From positions 248,001-312,000 of the forward strand of contig VZRS01007545.1 of the NCBI GenBank assembly GCA_013398055.1: 64,000 nucleotides of DNA, written 5' to 3'. Positions 24,701 through 34,698 of this stretch are shown here, one piece after another. Under the pieces are notes generated by a model. That model made no database searches. It saw only the letters and a list, made by a program, of their open reading frames with translations, and had not been told where the DNA came from. This DNA is from Ifrita kowaldi (Eukaryota; Chordata; Aves; Passeriformes; Cinclosomatidae). The position numbers and the translations under genes are program-made. The stretch's first letter is position 1, and each line of letters starts with the position of its first letter.

Positions 24701-26345
24701 CAGTGAAGAACAAAAATCATTTTATACACAAATATTTCTTATGAAAGAAATTGTGCTAATCTTTGTGAGGATTGGCATCCATATATGTTGCTCCTGTATG
24801 TTTTGTTACCAGAGGATGGACATTTTCATATTATTCCCAAGAATGTCCACAGAGCAGTGAGACTTATGCTGCTGTATTTTTCATACCCAAATTATTCTTA
24901 ACAAATGGATGCCTGTATTAGCACTTACACTGAACCAGTATGTAAGCAAAACTGCTGAATCAATACTACAGGTAGAGGACATTAGTGGTTTTATTTTGTC
25001 TTTGCTTTTACTTGTGATTAACAAGAACTTAAATTTTCCTTTGTTTCGCTTTGCATTTAACTCTGTATGTGATAGGTCAGCACAGGATCTTAACTTAAAA
25101 TGAGAGAATTTCAAGAGCTCTTGGAAGCAGAATACATCACAAAGCTTGTAGATAGATTAATGCAAGTAGCTGGAATTTGAAATCTCAACTTGAGAATATC
25201 CCAGATATTTTACAGAAATGAATGTAAAACCTCTGATTTGCTTTGAAGTTTCACTAGCAAAGTTACATTTCCAAGTCTTTATGTATTTATTTTAGTTCAG
25301 ATTTGGAAAAAGTACAATGCTGTTCTTAAAATTTTTCTGTGCTGAGCATGATTCCTCAGAAAATTTTCTCACTTTTTTCACACCACTGTACTTAGAATAG
25401 TAAGTATATTGGTTAATACAGTGATGTTGCTCTCTGAATAAAGTAGTTAAACATTTCTTCTAGAATAATTTATCACTTGACAACTTGCATGACACTGGGC
25501 AAAGATATAAAAAAAAATATTTTCTTCTAGACTGAATGGTTTCATCTCACAAACTCTCCAAAAAACAAACTTCAAAGATAGAATGAAAATCTTCTGTGAA
25601 GAATGATGACATCAGTTCATAAAATTAAAAAAACTCATGCTGCAAATCTTAGTCATGCAGTGTCTCAGAGCATTCCACTAGTGGGTAATTTTTGAAGGAA
25701 ATACAAGCTCAGGACTTCTGTTTAAACAGTAGGACTGGGCAATGGGACATGGATAACTGTCAAGCTTTCTATTTTTCAAAGCAGAGGTATCATAAGAGAA
25801 GAGTCTGAATCTGAAGATATGAAAATGAGCATCTGTTGTTATGAGAAATGTCAGACACAGAAGTTTTAAATATCTGATTTACCTAGATTTTTCTTCTTTC
25901 CTCTTAAAAAAAAAAAAAANNNNNNAAAAAAAAAAAAAGAAGATAATAGTTATCGCCTGAGCTAGTAGTTCTAAGATTTCAAATTTTATAGACTGTCTGC
26001 CTTCAGGGCTTGAGGAGTCTTTGTGTTAAGAATCCACCTGATAATAATGTTTCACTGGGAATATAATAATTCTCTTTTGCTAGAGGCGACTGGCAAAGAA
26101 ACTTCCTAAGTCAACTCTTTTTTTATTAGCTGGAATTTACTTCTAGGTCTTCATCTTTTACTTTCTACCTCTGCTTAGCTGCAGGAACAGAAAGAGGATA
26201 TGTGCAGAAAAACTCACACTGAAATATGCCAAATCTTTTTCTCCACTTAGAGAGTCTATTCTACTGAAAGATTCCTTTTGCATAGTTTTCAGTAAATATG
26301 AAAATCATAAGGATGGCAGAGGTTTTGTGGCTTTTCAGCTCAACT
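21750..26345. other. AT-rich non-coding stretch
   Basis: A (TTTTA)n-like run lies at 22535-22553. A minus-strand 110-codon frame (23186-23518) and a plus-strand 105-codon frame (23487-23804) overlap and lack domains. No gene was supported. Confidence 0.55.
25907..25938. other. assembly gap inside poly-A
   Basis: Six N bases (25920-25925) interrupt an A homopolymer. The real A-tract length is unknown and may be much longer. This could be the tail of a retrocopy or a simple repeat that failed to sequence. Confidence 0.95.
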
Positions 26346-26349
26346 AGGA

Positions 26350-26600
26350 TAGAAAAATCATAGAATAATTTGATTTTGAAGGGATCTTTAGAGGTCATCT
26401 AGTCCAGTCCCTTTGCACTGAGCAGGGACATCTTCAACTAGATCAGGTTTTTCAGAGCCCCAGTATAACGTTGAATGTTTCCAGGGATGAAGCATCCACA
26501 GCCTCTCTGGGTAACCTGTGCCAGTGCCTCACCACTCTCATTGTAAAAAACTTCTCCCTTGTATCTGGTCTAAATCCACCCTGACTTGTTTGGGAGTTTT
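26350..26600 (-). mobile_element. CR1 LINE, 3'-end fragment
   Basis: The reversed CR1 3' UTR begins AATCATAGAATAATTTG and continues through GGTCATCTAGTCCAGTCC, GATCAGGTTTTTCAGAGCCC and CTGTGCCAGTGCCTCACCAC. It ends in the family's TCTGGTCTAAATCCACCCT block. The copy is 5'-truncated and minus strand, with no ORF2. It resembles the copy at 11.5 kb in structure. Confidence 0.93.
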
Positions 26601-26763
26601 TGTGTCCTTAAATGAAAGAGGGTAGCTTTAGATTAGCAGTGGAGCAGAGCAGAGAGAAGAGGAAAATTATAGAAAACACCTGGTGTTAAAATATGGATTT
26701 ACTGTTCAGTTAGAGCCAATTAGTAGCTAGTACATATCTTGGAATCCACATGAACTATGGCAA

Positions 26764-26789
26764 TAGTAGTAATAATAATAATAATAATA
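26764..26789. repeat. (AAT)n microsatellite
   Basis: About eight trinucleotide units, starting with TAG/TAGT variants. Confidence 0.9.
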
Positions 26790-26941
26790 CTGTATGCATA
26801 TATAATGACTATGACTCCTAAGGACTTGGATGTGTTTTAGGGGCCATTTTTTGAGGCACTCATCAAAGTCGGTTCTATTCCTGAAGGGAGCCTTTGGGTG
26901 CCATGGTAATAAGAATTCGATCTAAAATAAGGAAATGCTGC

Positions 26942-26977
26942 CTTTTTTTTTTTTTNTTTTTTTTTTTCCCCCCCCAC
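26942..26977. repeat. poly-T/poly-C tract with one N
   Basis: A T homopolymer with a single N at 26956 runs into a C homopolymer. The length is uncertain because of the N. Confidence 0.9.
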
Positions 26978-27272
26978 TCTCATTGTCCTGTGGTCTTGGA
27001 GGGGAGAGCTGTTCTACTTGCAGCTCAGACTGCTTTTAAGATAAAGTGTGATCAGGAAATATGCTAATCCAGCAGATCCATTTTGGGCTGCAGTGCTGTG
27101 GTCTCTTCAGAGCAGTCCTGCCAGCTGCCCTTGGTGAGTTGGTCACCAGTTTTAAGTGTGATGGATCTCCCATCTCCTCCCTGAACCAGCAAGTCTCCCA
27201 GGCTTGGTGTCCAAATGCACGTAATAATTGAAACTATAAAGTCACAACTGTAAATCAGACAGAGGGAAAATG

Positions 27273-27278
27273 TTTATT
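27273..27278 (-). terminator. candidate polyadenylation signal
   Basis: A minus-strand AATAAA lies about 62 bases after the stop codon at 27340-27342. A T/GT-rich stretch follows on the minus strand, as expected downstream of a cleavage site. It supports the terminal-exon candidate beside it, though AATAAA is common in AT-rich DNA. Confidence 0.3.
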
Positions 27279-27339
27279 ACTGACATTTAATTCAGAGGTA
27301 AAAACAAGGTCCAAATTACACTAAATCGAGCTATTTACT

Positions 27340-27619
27340 TCAGTTATATATTGGGAAAACAATATCATCATCATTTTCCACAGCACTGTTCTGAAACTCT
27401 TTCAAACTGAGGAGGCGCAAAGAGTTGTCTCCCTTAAGTGAGGTCACCCAAGTCCCAGATACAGCTCCATCACTTCGTCTTGCTCTCAGATGCTTTGAAG
27501 AACAAATAGAGTGTTTGGAACAAACTAGGCTGCCATCTGTAGGAAGTGTTTCCAGGCTCTTTTCCAGAAAGGGTGATGTTCTCTTCCACAGCCTCTTCCT
27601 TATGTTAGCCTGGGAGGTT
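27340..27619 (-). CDS. candidate 3'-terminal coding exon, product unknown
   Basis: On the minus strand an acceptor (CTTTAATCAG) at 27621-27620 opens into 92 whole codons plus one leading base (phase 2 entry), ending in TGA at 27342-27340. The peptide is hydrophilic. It starts TSQANIRKRLWKR, has a Ser/Cys/Arg-rich middle, and ends in an acidic cluster followed by hydrophobics (ENDDDIVFPIYN). That would suit a cytoplasmic or nuclear tail. I do not recognise the family. A short 3' UTR with AATAAA follows. An overlapping plus-strand frame at 27425-27688 is treated as a shadow. A random frame of this length is not rare here, so splice site plus poly-A signal is the only support. If real, upstream exons would lie at higher coordinates. 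Confidence 0.28.
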
Positions 27620-27624
27620 CTGAT

Positions 27625-29010
27625 TAAAGAAATGTATTTTGAATGGGAGATAAGAAACAACATTTGCCCTCATCTTCCCTACTGTTAACCTTTGTCATTT
27701 AAGGATTATCAGCAGCTGAACTCCAGACGCTTTGCTTTTCCCCTTGCTACTTTTAGGATTGTGGGTTATAATTCATCTGAGTCTGTTGCTTTGTCAACTT
27801 TTAATAATTCTAATTACCTAATTATATACTCTAATGAAATGATAAAGCCCTTAACAGTTCAGTCTTCCTTCTCCCTGTAGGAAATTCTATCTCCTCCTCT
27901 GGGATGTTACCTTCTTTGTTTAAAAGACAGAGAAATTATTTGAGGGCTGGGCATGAATGCTAGTTTTGCCTGTTTAAGCACTTTCCTTGATCATTGATTG
28001 CTTTTATAATTGTAGTTACTCTTTAGTCTTTGTTTACAGATCAATGCTTTTGCTAAATTTCCTTAATATAAATGGCAGCAAGGAGAGAGAAGACAGACAT
28101 TGCATAAAATCTAGGAACTCTTTGCAAATCAGAGAAAAAAATGCAGATTTTACCAACACCAAAGGTGACTGTTCATAGCAATGAACTTCAAATTCACACT
28201 GCATTTTCACTCAGTGAAGCATACTTTTTTTCTGCAAGATTACTTTAGCATGAGAAGTATAGAATGAGGCATCAATCTATGAAATTACATTATGTGAGTT
28301 TCATTTACCTTGGGCTAAGGAAAGAAGTGGATTTGGATTTCTCCACTGTCAATAAATATTCCAAATTTGCATCTGCTCTATGTTATAGCTCTTTTGTATT
28401 TGTCCTTTAGCTGTGTCTCAAAAAAAAGGAGTATTTTTGAAAAACTACTATAGGTGCTTGAGAATGCGTTCCGGAGATCTCGCAGAAGAGGTTCTGCATG
28501 GGCTGAGATGGGTGACTGCAGTGACGGGGGAGGTATTGGATCTACAGTCAGTTCCTGTTGCTTTGTTTCCTGTCTGGCTGCCTCAGGGGAGCTGCTCACT
28601 GAACAGGCTATGTGGTATGTTTCCTGTCCAGTACATTGCCTACTTCGAATCCCCTTTTGAATTGCCCAAGTGCCATTTCCTGTCTTCTTCCCTAAATGAT
28701 GTTTTTTGCATGTCCTTTCTCTTGTCCCCAACAGAAGAGGGTCCATTTGATCCTATTCTGCTGCAGAGTCAGTCTCTATAGCTAGCTTTAGTGTTTTCCC
28801 AGTTTTCTTTTTGGAAGGCACATCTTACCAATTGAACACATGAAGTCAGAGAAAGTACCTGGTTTCCAGATTAGCAAATCATCAAAGAGATAAGCATTTA
28901 CTTTCTGAAAGGAAGACTGGGAGCAGTAAGGGGCATGGGATATGATTTGGTTTCTCCCTCATTTAAAAGTGTGTCAGTAGAAAATCATCCCCCCAAAGAA
29001 GTATTTGAAT
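27625..29010. other. mostly unexplained sequence, possible exon signals
   Basis: Frames of 122 codons exist on both strands at 28378-28781. On the plus strand a strong acceptor (CTTGTCCCCAACAG) at 28733-28734 precedes a short open run ending in TAG at 28781. Without homology none of this can be called a gene. Confidence 0.3.
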
Positions 29011-29019
29011 ACAGAGAAT

Positions 29020-29310
29020 AAAAGTGTAAGAGAATTCAGAGAGAAAGATCTGTGAGGAGGAGGTTAGACAAGGAAAGGAAGGAAAGAAGAGGACAAAGCA
29101 CTTAAAATATGAGGAGGAATTAGCCTAGGAGAAGTACAGGAAAAAATCCTGCTATGCATGAGACATATGGAAGAGCAAAAAAGAATGAAGTTCTGCCTTT
29201 TAGAAAAGGAGGGTCAGGACATGAGAGAAAGCATTCAAAGGATCATGAAGCAGGCTAAGAAGAAAGAAGCAGAGAGAGGACATTGGAAAAAGTGGGAGCT
29301 GAAAAAACTT
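29020..29310 (+). repeat. purine-rich (GA) tract
   Basis: The plus strand is strongly enriched in A and G, with GGAAAGGAAGGAAAGAAGAGG-type runs. It produces a Lys/Glu-rich 69-codon frame (29158-29367) that reflects composition. Such tracts can adopt triplex or other non-B structure. Confidence 0.7.
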
Positions 29311-29671
29311 TTAGGCAAACATACAGACGTTATATCCTTGACTATTTCTTTGGGAGGAATGATATAAGCATAATTCAAGCCTGTTGTAAGTGCAATTTTA
29401 TTCAAGTCCAGTCTTTTCTGTTATCTGGATTTGAATTTTACCCCTCTGCAGGCTTACAGGCAGTTGGAGACATCCTATTCATACAGCATCCTCACACACA
29501 TTAATTCACAGAGCATGGGACTTCATGTCACTTTTTTATCCATATGATCTAATTTTTATAATTTTTGAAATGTATTCCCTTGTTTTCATTAAGTCCATCC
29601 TGCTTGTCTGCTATTACAAATACTTTTCTTGTTTAAAGCAGTCAAGTTTCTAATTTCCTCCTCAAGCAAGT

Positions 29672-29925
29672 ATGTTTTTCTGTGGAAGGCTTCCCAACAT
29701 GTCTCCAGCCATGCAGGAATTATTCCTTTTTCTGGAGTGTTTAATCAGCACACTCACACGTGAGCAGCAGCCCTCTGACATGCACAAACCTCTGTCCCTG
29801 GTTCAGAAGACTCAGAACCACAAGGATCTCACTGGTTTCCACCTCACCTACCTGGCCTTCCTTGCAGGAGTAACTTCTCAGCTGGAATTTATTATGTCTA
29901 GGGACAAGTCCTGGTAAACTCATCT
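29672..29925 (+). mobile_element. possible hAT (Charlie/ZBED-type) transposase relic
   Basis: The 81-codon frame ends in LTYLAFLAGVTSQLEFIMS followed by RDK. This lines up with the conserved block seen in hAT transposases and their domesticated relatives (ZBED5, SCAND3, GTF2IRD2): LA-FLAD-T-HLN-LN, then LQGRDK. An upstream segment, LFLFLECLISTLTREQQP, fits the preceding helix of that family. The frame stops soon after RDKSW. No terminal inverted repeats were found. The similarity was judged by eye, and chance is possible. Confidence 0.35.
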
Positions 29926-29929
29926 TCTT

Positions 29930-32150
29930 TTGCTTTAAAAGCTGCATATAAGGGAACCTGATTTACTTGTTTCTAAATTCAGCTGAATGGCACAGAACAT
30001 TTTAGAGGGATTGCCACATAGCTATTTTGAACACATTTATTTCTGTTTCCTGTAGTTACTGATCTGAATCTGTGATCCAGATCTTTAAATTCTATAAACT
30101 GGCATATTTCTTTGAAATATTTTATTGTGTAATACATGGAACTCTGATTTCTACAATTTAAGGATTGAGCCTTACTGTCAGTATATCACTAAAAATCCCC
30201 AAGAATTCTCAGAAATAAGAGACAGTCAAAGCAGGTCTCTTATCCTTCCACATTAAAATTTTAATTCTTTATTAAAATGGAAATTCAAAGTAAATCAGAT
30301 GAAAGCAAGTATTTTGATTTTTAAATTTTTTAAGGGATGTCTTCAGACATATGTAGTGACACTTATGTAGATCTACCTGTCTTCACTGGATCTCTGAAAA
30401 ACCATTTCCTTGAACCTATTGTGATCTCCTGCATGCTGTGTACTACAAAAGATGTGGTAAGGAGCTCTGGCCCACAGAAAAGAATGGCCACTGAGGTAAA
30501 TCTAAGATTCAGATATTTCAGATTTGATTGAACTAGTATTTTCAGAAATCAGTATTTTAGGTACCTTCTAAATTAAAATATGAAATTGTACTGACAGTTT
30601 TATGGGGGGAAAAATGTCTTTTTTGAGAAAAAAGCTAGTTTACAATACGAAATAAATCTTTTCAGCAAGTCTTGCAAAAACATCCTGTACTCTGTTTTGA
30701 GTTAAGAATGGTCCAAACAAGACACGTCCCCTTGAGTAAGATGGATGAGATCCCGCACAGATACTTCAGCATTTTTATAAATAACAAAAACAAAAACAGC
30801 AATAATAATAGTAGTAGTAGTAGTAGCAGTAATGTTCCAGAAAAAAAAAAGAATACCCTCAAAAGGGTGGCTATATGGCTCCAGTGTTCTTCATTGCCAC
30901 TGTTCTTTATATGCAAGCTAGTACATTATCATAAATATATAAAAAATTGGAAATTTTGCAGATGGTCTTGAATTAATTCTAAAATATCCTTTTATACAGG
31001 GGAATTTATGGCTGTAAGGTGAAATTTTATTTACCAGAATAAAGAAGCATCACCCCTCTTTCCATCTCTGTGCCAACAGCAAGTACTTCTTAAACTATTA
31101 GGCTTTTGTTTTTTCTTGACTTTCTTCAAGATAAAAAATGGAATTGGAATATATATGTGCAGATTTCAGTTTTGGTGCCAGAGATTCTGAGTCCAAATTC
31201 TGCAACAAAACCCTGGGACATTAATCACCCGGTGCTGAAATTGTTATAGGTTGTGCAGTAACAGTATTTGAACTAAATGTAATTTATAAACTCTATGATA
31301 TGTAGGAAGAAATGTACCTGACATTTGATTTTTTTAATGTATTCATTTGTAATTCTGCCCAGAGTGTTGTCCTGCTGTTCTCAAAGTTATTTCATAGCTT
31401 TGAACAGCCTTACACTGGAGTGTGTGAAAAGTGTGGCCATAAAGACAAATGAAAGACACAGCATTTTGATGTCATTATAGAAAGAAACATGAGCTCAGCA
31501 CTCTGAGATGCTGACTGTAAAGACAGTTTCTCATTTTCCCATTTGATTGCCCCAGCTCCACGGCACCTACACTCAAAAGCAAAGGCAAAGAAGCAGAGGG
31601 AGGCTTAATGCATGTGCAATGGAGCTGGATGAGGAGGATCTGAGGTTCACTAGATGTTCATGCCAAATACTACTTTTGCATCTTTGGATTCATCAAGACA
31701 TCTGCAAAGGCTGAAAGATATCTGCCTTTCCAGAATGGCAGCTGTAAACCAGGCATCATGTCCTAAAATTAAATCAGATGCCTATGTTTAAGCAATATAC
31801 CCTAGAAATCTTGCTCCTCAGTTACTCCATGGAAGGAGCCAGGATAGTTGCCTTCTTTGCAGTAAGAGTAATGCAACAAATAACATTCGTATTTGTTGGT
31901 GTTATTAAACCTTTCGATGTAATGAGCCTTTGTTTCGTCTTGATTGCCATTTTTTTCTAGAGTCTGAGACAATTAAACACCCAAATCCAAATGAAGCTAA
32001 AAGGGAAGGAAAAATTTAGAGAAAATGGTGTCCAGAATAGATAAAACATTTAATAGCCTAAAGTTGCATCTAGACAGAATTTAAGTGTCTACATGTATTC
32101 TAAAAGGTTAAATCATCCAAAGAAAAGAAAAAGGAAGGTTGTAACACTGT
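29930..32150. other. AT-rich non-coding stretch
   Basis: It contains the trinucleotide repeat at 30801-30832, an A run at 30840-30850, and otherwise unique-looking DNA. The Asn/Ser-rich frame at 30672-30971 is a translation of the microsatellite. Confidence 0.55.
30801..30832. repeat. (AAT)n(AGT)n microsatellite
   Basis: Three AAT units followed by about seven GTA/AGT units and an interrupted copy. Confidence 0.9.
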
Positions 32151-32152
32151 AC

Positions 32153-32253
32153 CTTTAGTTGTTTTCTGTGGGTTTGGGGAGTCCTAGATACACATTTTGC
32201 CTCACAGAATTGGGTATGTATTTTCCTGTCATTCCTGATATATATAAACACGC
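32153..32253 (-). other. candidate internal exon (or decoy exon)
   Basis: On the minus strand a strong acceptor (CTCTTACTTTTCCAG) precedes 101 bases open in one frame (VFIYIRNDRKIHTQFCEAK and onward). The donor is CTAAAG/GTACAG. Entry phase 1 fits the exit phase of the candidate at 48939-48993. Exit phase 0 does not fit the terminal candidate at 27.6 kb without another exon between them. The peptide is unrecognised. Confidence 0.18.
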
Positions 32254-32259
32254 CTGGAA

Positions 32260-33215
32260 AAGTAAGAGAGGTTCTGGATTCCATTCTTGGCATCAGGCAG
32301 CAAAATATATCATTATGATGTAAATTCTGTGTTTGGACAGCAGGTTTCTTTGAAAGACCCAAACGCCTGCCATAAAGGTAATTCTGATTTATATTTATCC
32401 ATATAATTAGTTCTGGAAGGTAATTTTTTTTTTCATTTTCATTCATATACATTTCAAAGAGGTAGAAATTCTCAAATTAAGATTATCCCACAGGAAAAGC
32501 AAGAAAAAATATATGTAATAGCCAGCCACAATTGACCACACAGCATGATGGCTCTATAAAGAAAGAGAAAAAAAGAAAAGAATTTCAGCCAGTTGGGAAG
32601 CTGTCCCAGATACTGATGAAAAGATAATAATTAATGATAGGATTTTTATTCATTTATTTATTTAGAGACAGATGCATTGCTAATTTTAACCTCAAAAGGA
32701 CATTTCAGCCTTGAAAATTGCACAGATTTTTGGATGGTACTTTTTAGATATTTCTGTAAGAAGTGTGGACTTTGCTGTTGGCATTTTCTTTCAAGGATCC
32801 TTTCAGTATAAAGGAACTCCCTTTCCCTTTCCAGTTTCTACAGAGCTGAAAACATGGTGTCTGTGTACATCACGTTTTGATATCTTATAAGCTTATTTAC
32901 CTCAATTCCTATTCATCACTCAGAGCAAAAGATAAAATTTTGGCATAACAGGTTTGAGAGGGATCAGGGTTTCCCTCAAGCATTTTCCAATGTGGGTTTG
33001 AAAAAGGCCTCATGTGTGTCAAAGATAAAACCTTCCTACTAGGCCTTTCATGCTCTATATGACTCTTTTGTTGGTGAAAAGAGGATAGTGATGCAGCTTA
33101 TTGCCAACATTTAGTCAGTATTTGAATTGCTTTTGTAACACTATGGACTTATTTTCTCTCTGACATATCACCAAAGAATGTAAAAGGCTGCCCCCCGAAG
33201 CCACTGATGGATATG
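32260..33215. other. AT-rich non-coding stretch
   Basis: It has a short ATTT-type run at 32648-32665. No gene or transposon was recognised. Confidence 0.6.
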
Positions 33216-33219
33216 CAGA

Positions 33220-33735
33220 TTGTCTTTGGATGGAGTCCTGCAAGAAGTACCACACTTTTCTGTTAGAAACATGTTGACACCCTGTTATCTTCCTGAGTTG
33301 ATCAGACACCTGCTGCTACTCCACCTGCCTTTTTGGCAACCAGAAATGCTTGTCTGCCTCTCTTTCCTTGTTTCTTTTTTTTCCCATCTCTGGCTGTGTA
33401 AGTATCAACAGGTGGGATCAATTGTGAGGAAGGATGTTGTGCCAATGCTTCATCGCTGGCATGGAGGCAGGAGCTCCTGCAGAGGGGATGGCACGTGTGG
33501 CTTGAAGAAGGCTGCTCTGCAGAAGTCAGTGCTGTCTGGCACCCGTGCATTACTAGAGGGGTCAAACCAACTTTGGAGCAGGCAGGGTGCCATTCTGACA
33601 GAAGGGGTGGCCAAGATGCCAGGTAGTTATGCAGCAAGTGTGTTTGCTGAGGGTTTTATTTTCAGTCAGCAGTGTTTAAATGTCTGTTCGTCTCGAATGT
33701 ATACACTTTTGTTTAAGAAAATGTCTGAAAATTAA
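33220..33735 (+). other. 171-codon open frame of unknown meaning
   Basis: This is one of the longest frames in the window. It begins in AT-rich sequence and passes into a GC-richer block (33400-33660). Within it MLVCLSFLVSFFSHLWLC resembles a signal peptide or membrane segment, but it is encoded by a T-rich tract. A strong donor-like GTAAGTATC sits at 33398, directly after that segment, with an acceptor-like GGCAACCAG upstream. No domain was recognised, and a 111-codon frame exists on the opposite strand. Probably not a gene as it stands. Confidence 0.15.
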
Positions 33736-34680
33736 TCCAAAGATGCAGTGTATTAACTTAAGAAAAGAGTAGAAAGATCTTCTGAAGCCGAGCAGAAAGG
33801 AAGCTTGAAGCCATAGCTGTATGTTCATCTACTTTTGTTTGCAGTGACAAATCTCTCTAGGGCTCGTTTTGTAGTAGGAACTGTCCCCTAATACTAAGTG
33901 TTGACACTATTTTTGCACTGTAGGTGGCAGGAATATGCAAAGTCCCAAGGATCAACCAAATTGGATCTGTCAATCAGAATTATTTTCTGGAGCTAGTACA
34001 GGTTTTAAAAATCCTTATATTTAACCTATTTAAGTCCACTTTTCAGACAGAACCAAGGAAGAGGGATATGCAAAAGGAAATAGAGAGGACTTTTAAAATC
34101 CATTGATGATGTCAACATCTTAAAGGAAAAAGTTTCTTATCAATTTCTGTGTGACACTTTGAAACTGTACTTGAATTATCTGCATCAATCTACCTCTTAA
34201 GCAGTCACCTCTATTTTGAGAGCATACTGAGAGCAATCACACCTGCTTGCAGCTAACTTCCTCATTCTAAGATACTAAATAGCAACTTTAACACAAACAT
34301 TTGAATTAATTGTTGGCATCTCAATGGGACAGACTGCCAAGACTTTATGGATGAGATCCAGTCTTGGTACTGTACAGGATATCAGACTTGCATTAGCCCA
34401 GCAGTCAGGCAAGTCAGTTCTCATGTGAGGAGTAGACAAAGCCCTCACTGGACTCTGTGAAGCTGTCAATATGCAAAATTGTCTTCCCATCTGATGGAGC
34501 TGTCTAATAAGTCAATATCAAGAAAGGCTATGCTATTGTCATATTTTTATCTTTCTCCATCCCAGCATTGCTGGACACAACACTTGTAAAACTATTATAA
34601 TCATGTCGATTAAGATAGAGCCTTAGGTGAAGCTTGTAAAGGCAAGGTAACTCTTTGGACAGTCCTTAGATTGTATCAGC

Positions 34681-34698
34681 GCCTGTTTAAAAACAGGC
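34681..34698. repeat. 8-bp inverted repeat, near-palindrome
   Basis: GCCTGTTT and AAACAGGC are separated by two A bases. Likely chance, or a dimeric-factor site. Confidence 0.8.

Noticed and set aside
29158..29367. Lys/Glu-rich 69-codon frame as a coiled-coil microprotein
   Set aside because: The composition is a direct product of the purine-rich tract.
30662..30971. Poly-Leu (minus) and Asn/Ser-rich (plus) frames
   Set aside because: They translate the AAT/AGT microsatellite.
32108..32452. 114-codon minus-strand frame as one gene
   Set aside because: No start context or domain. Only the inner splice-flanked part is kept, as a weak exon candidate.
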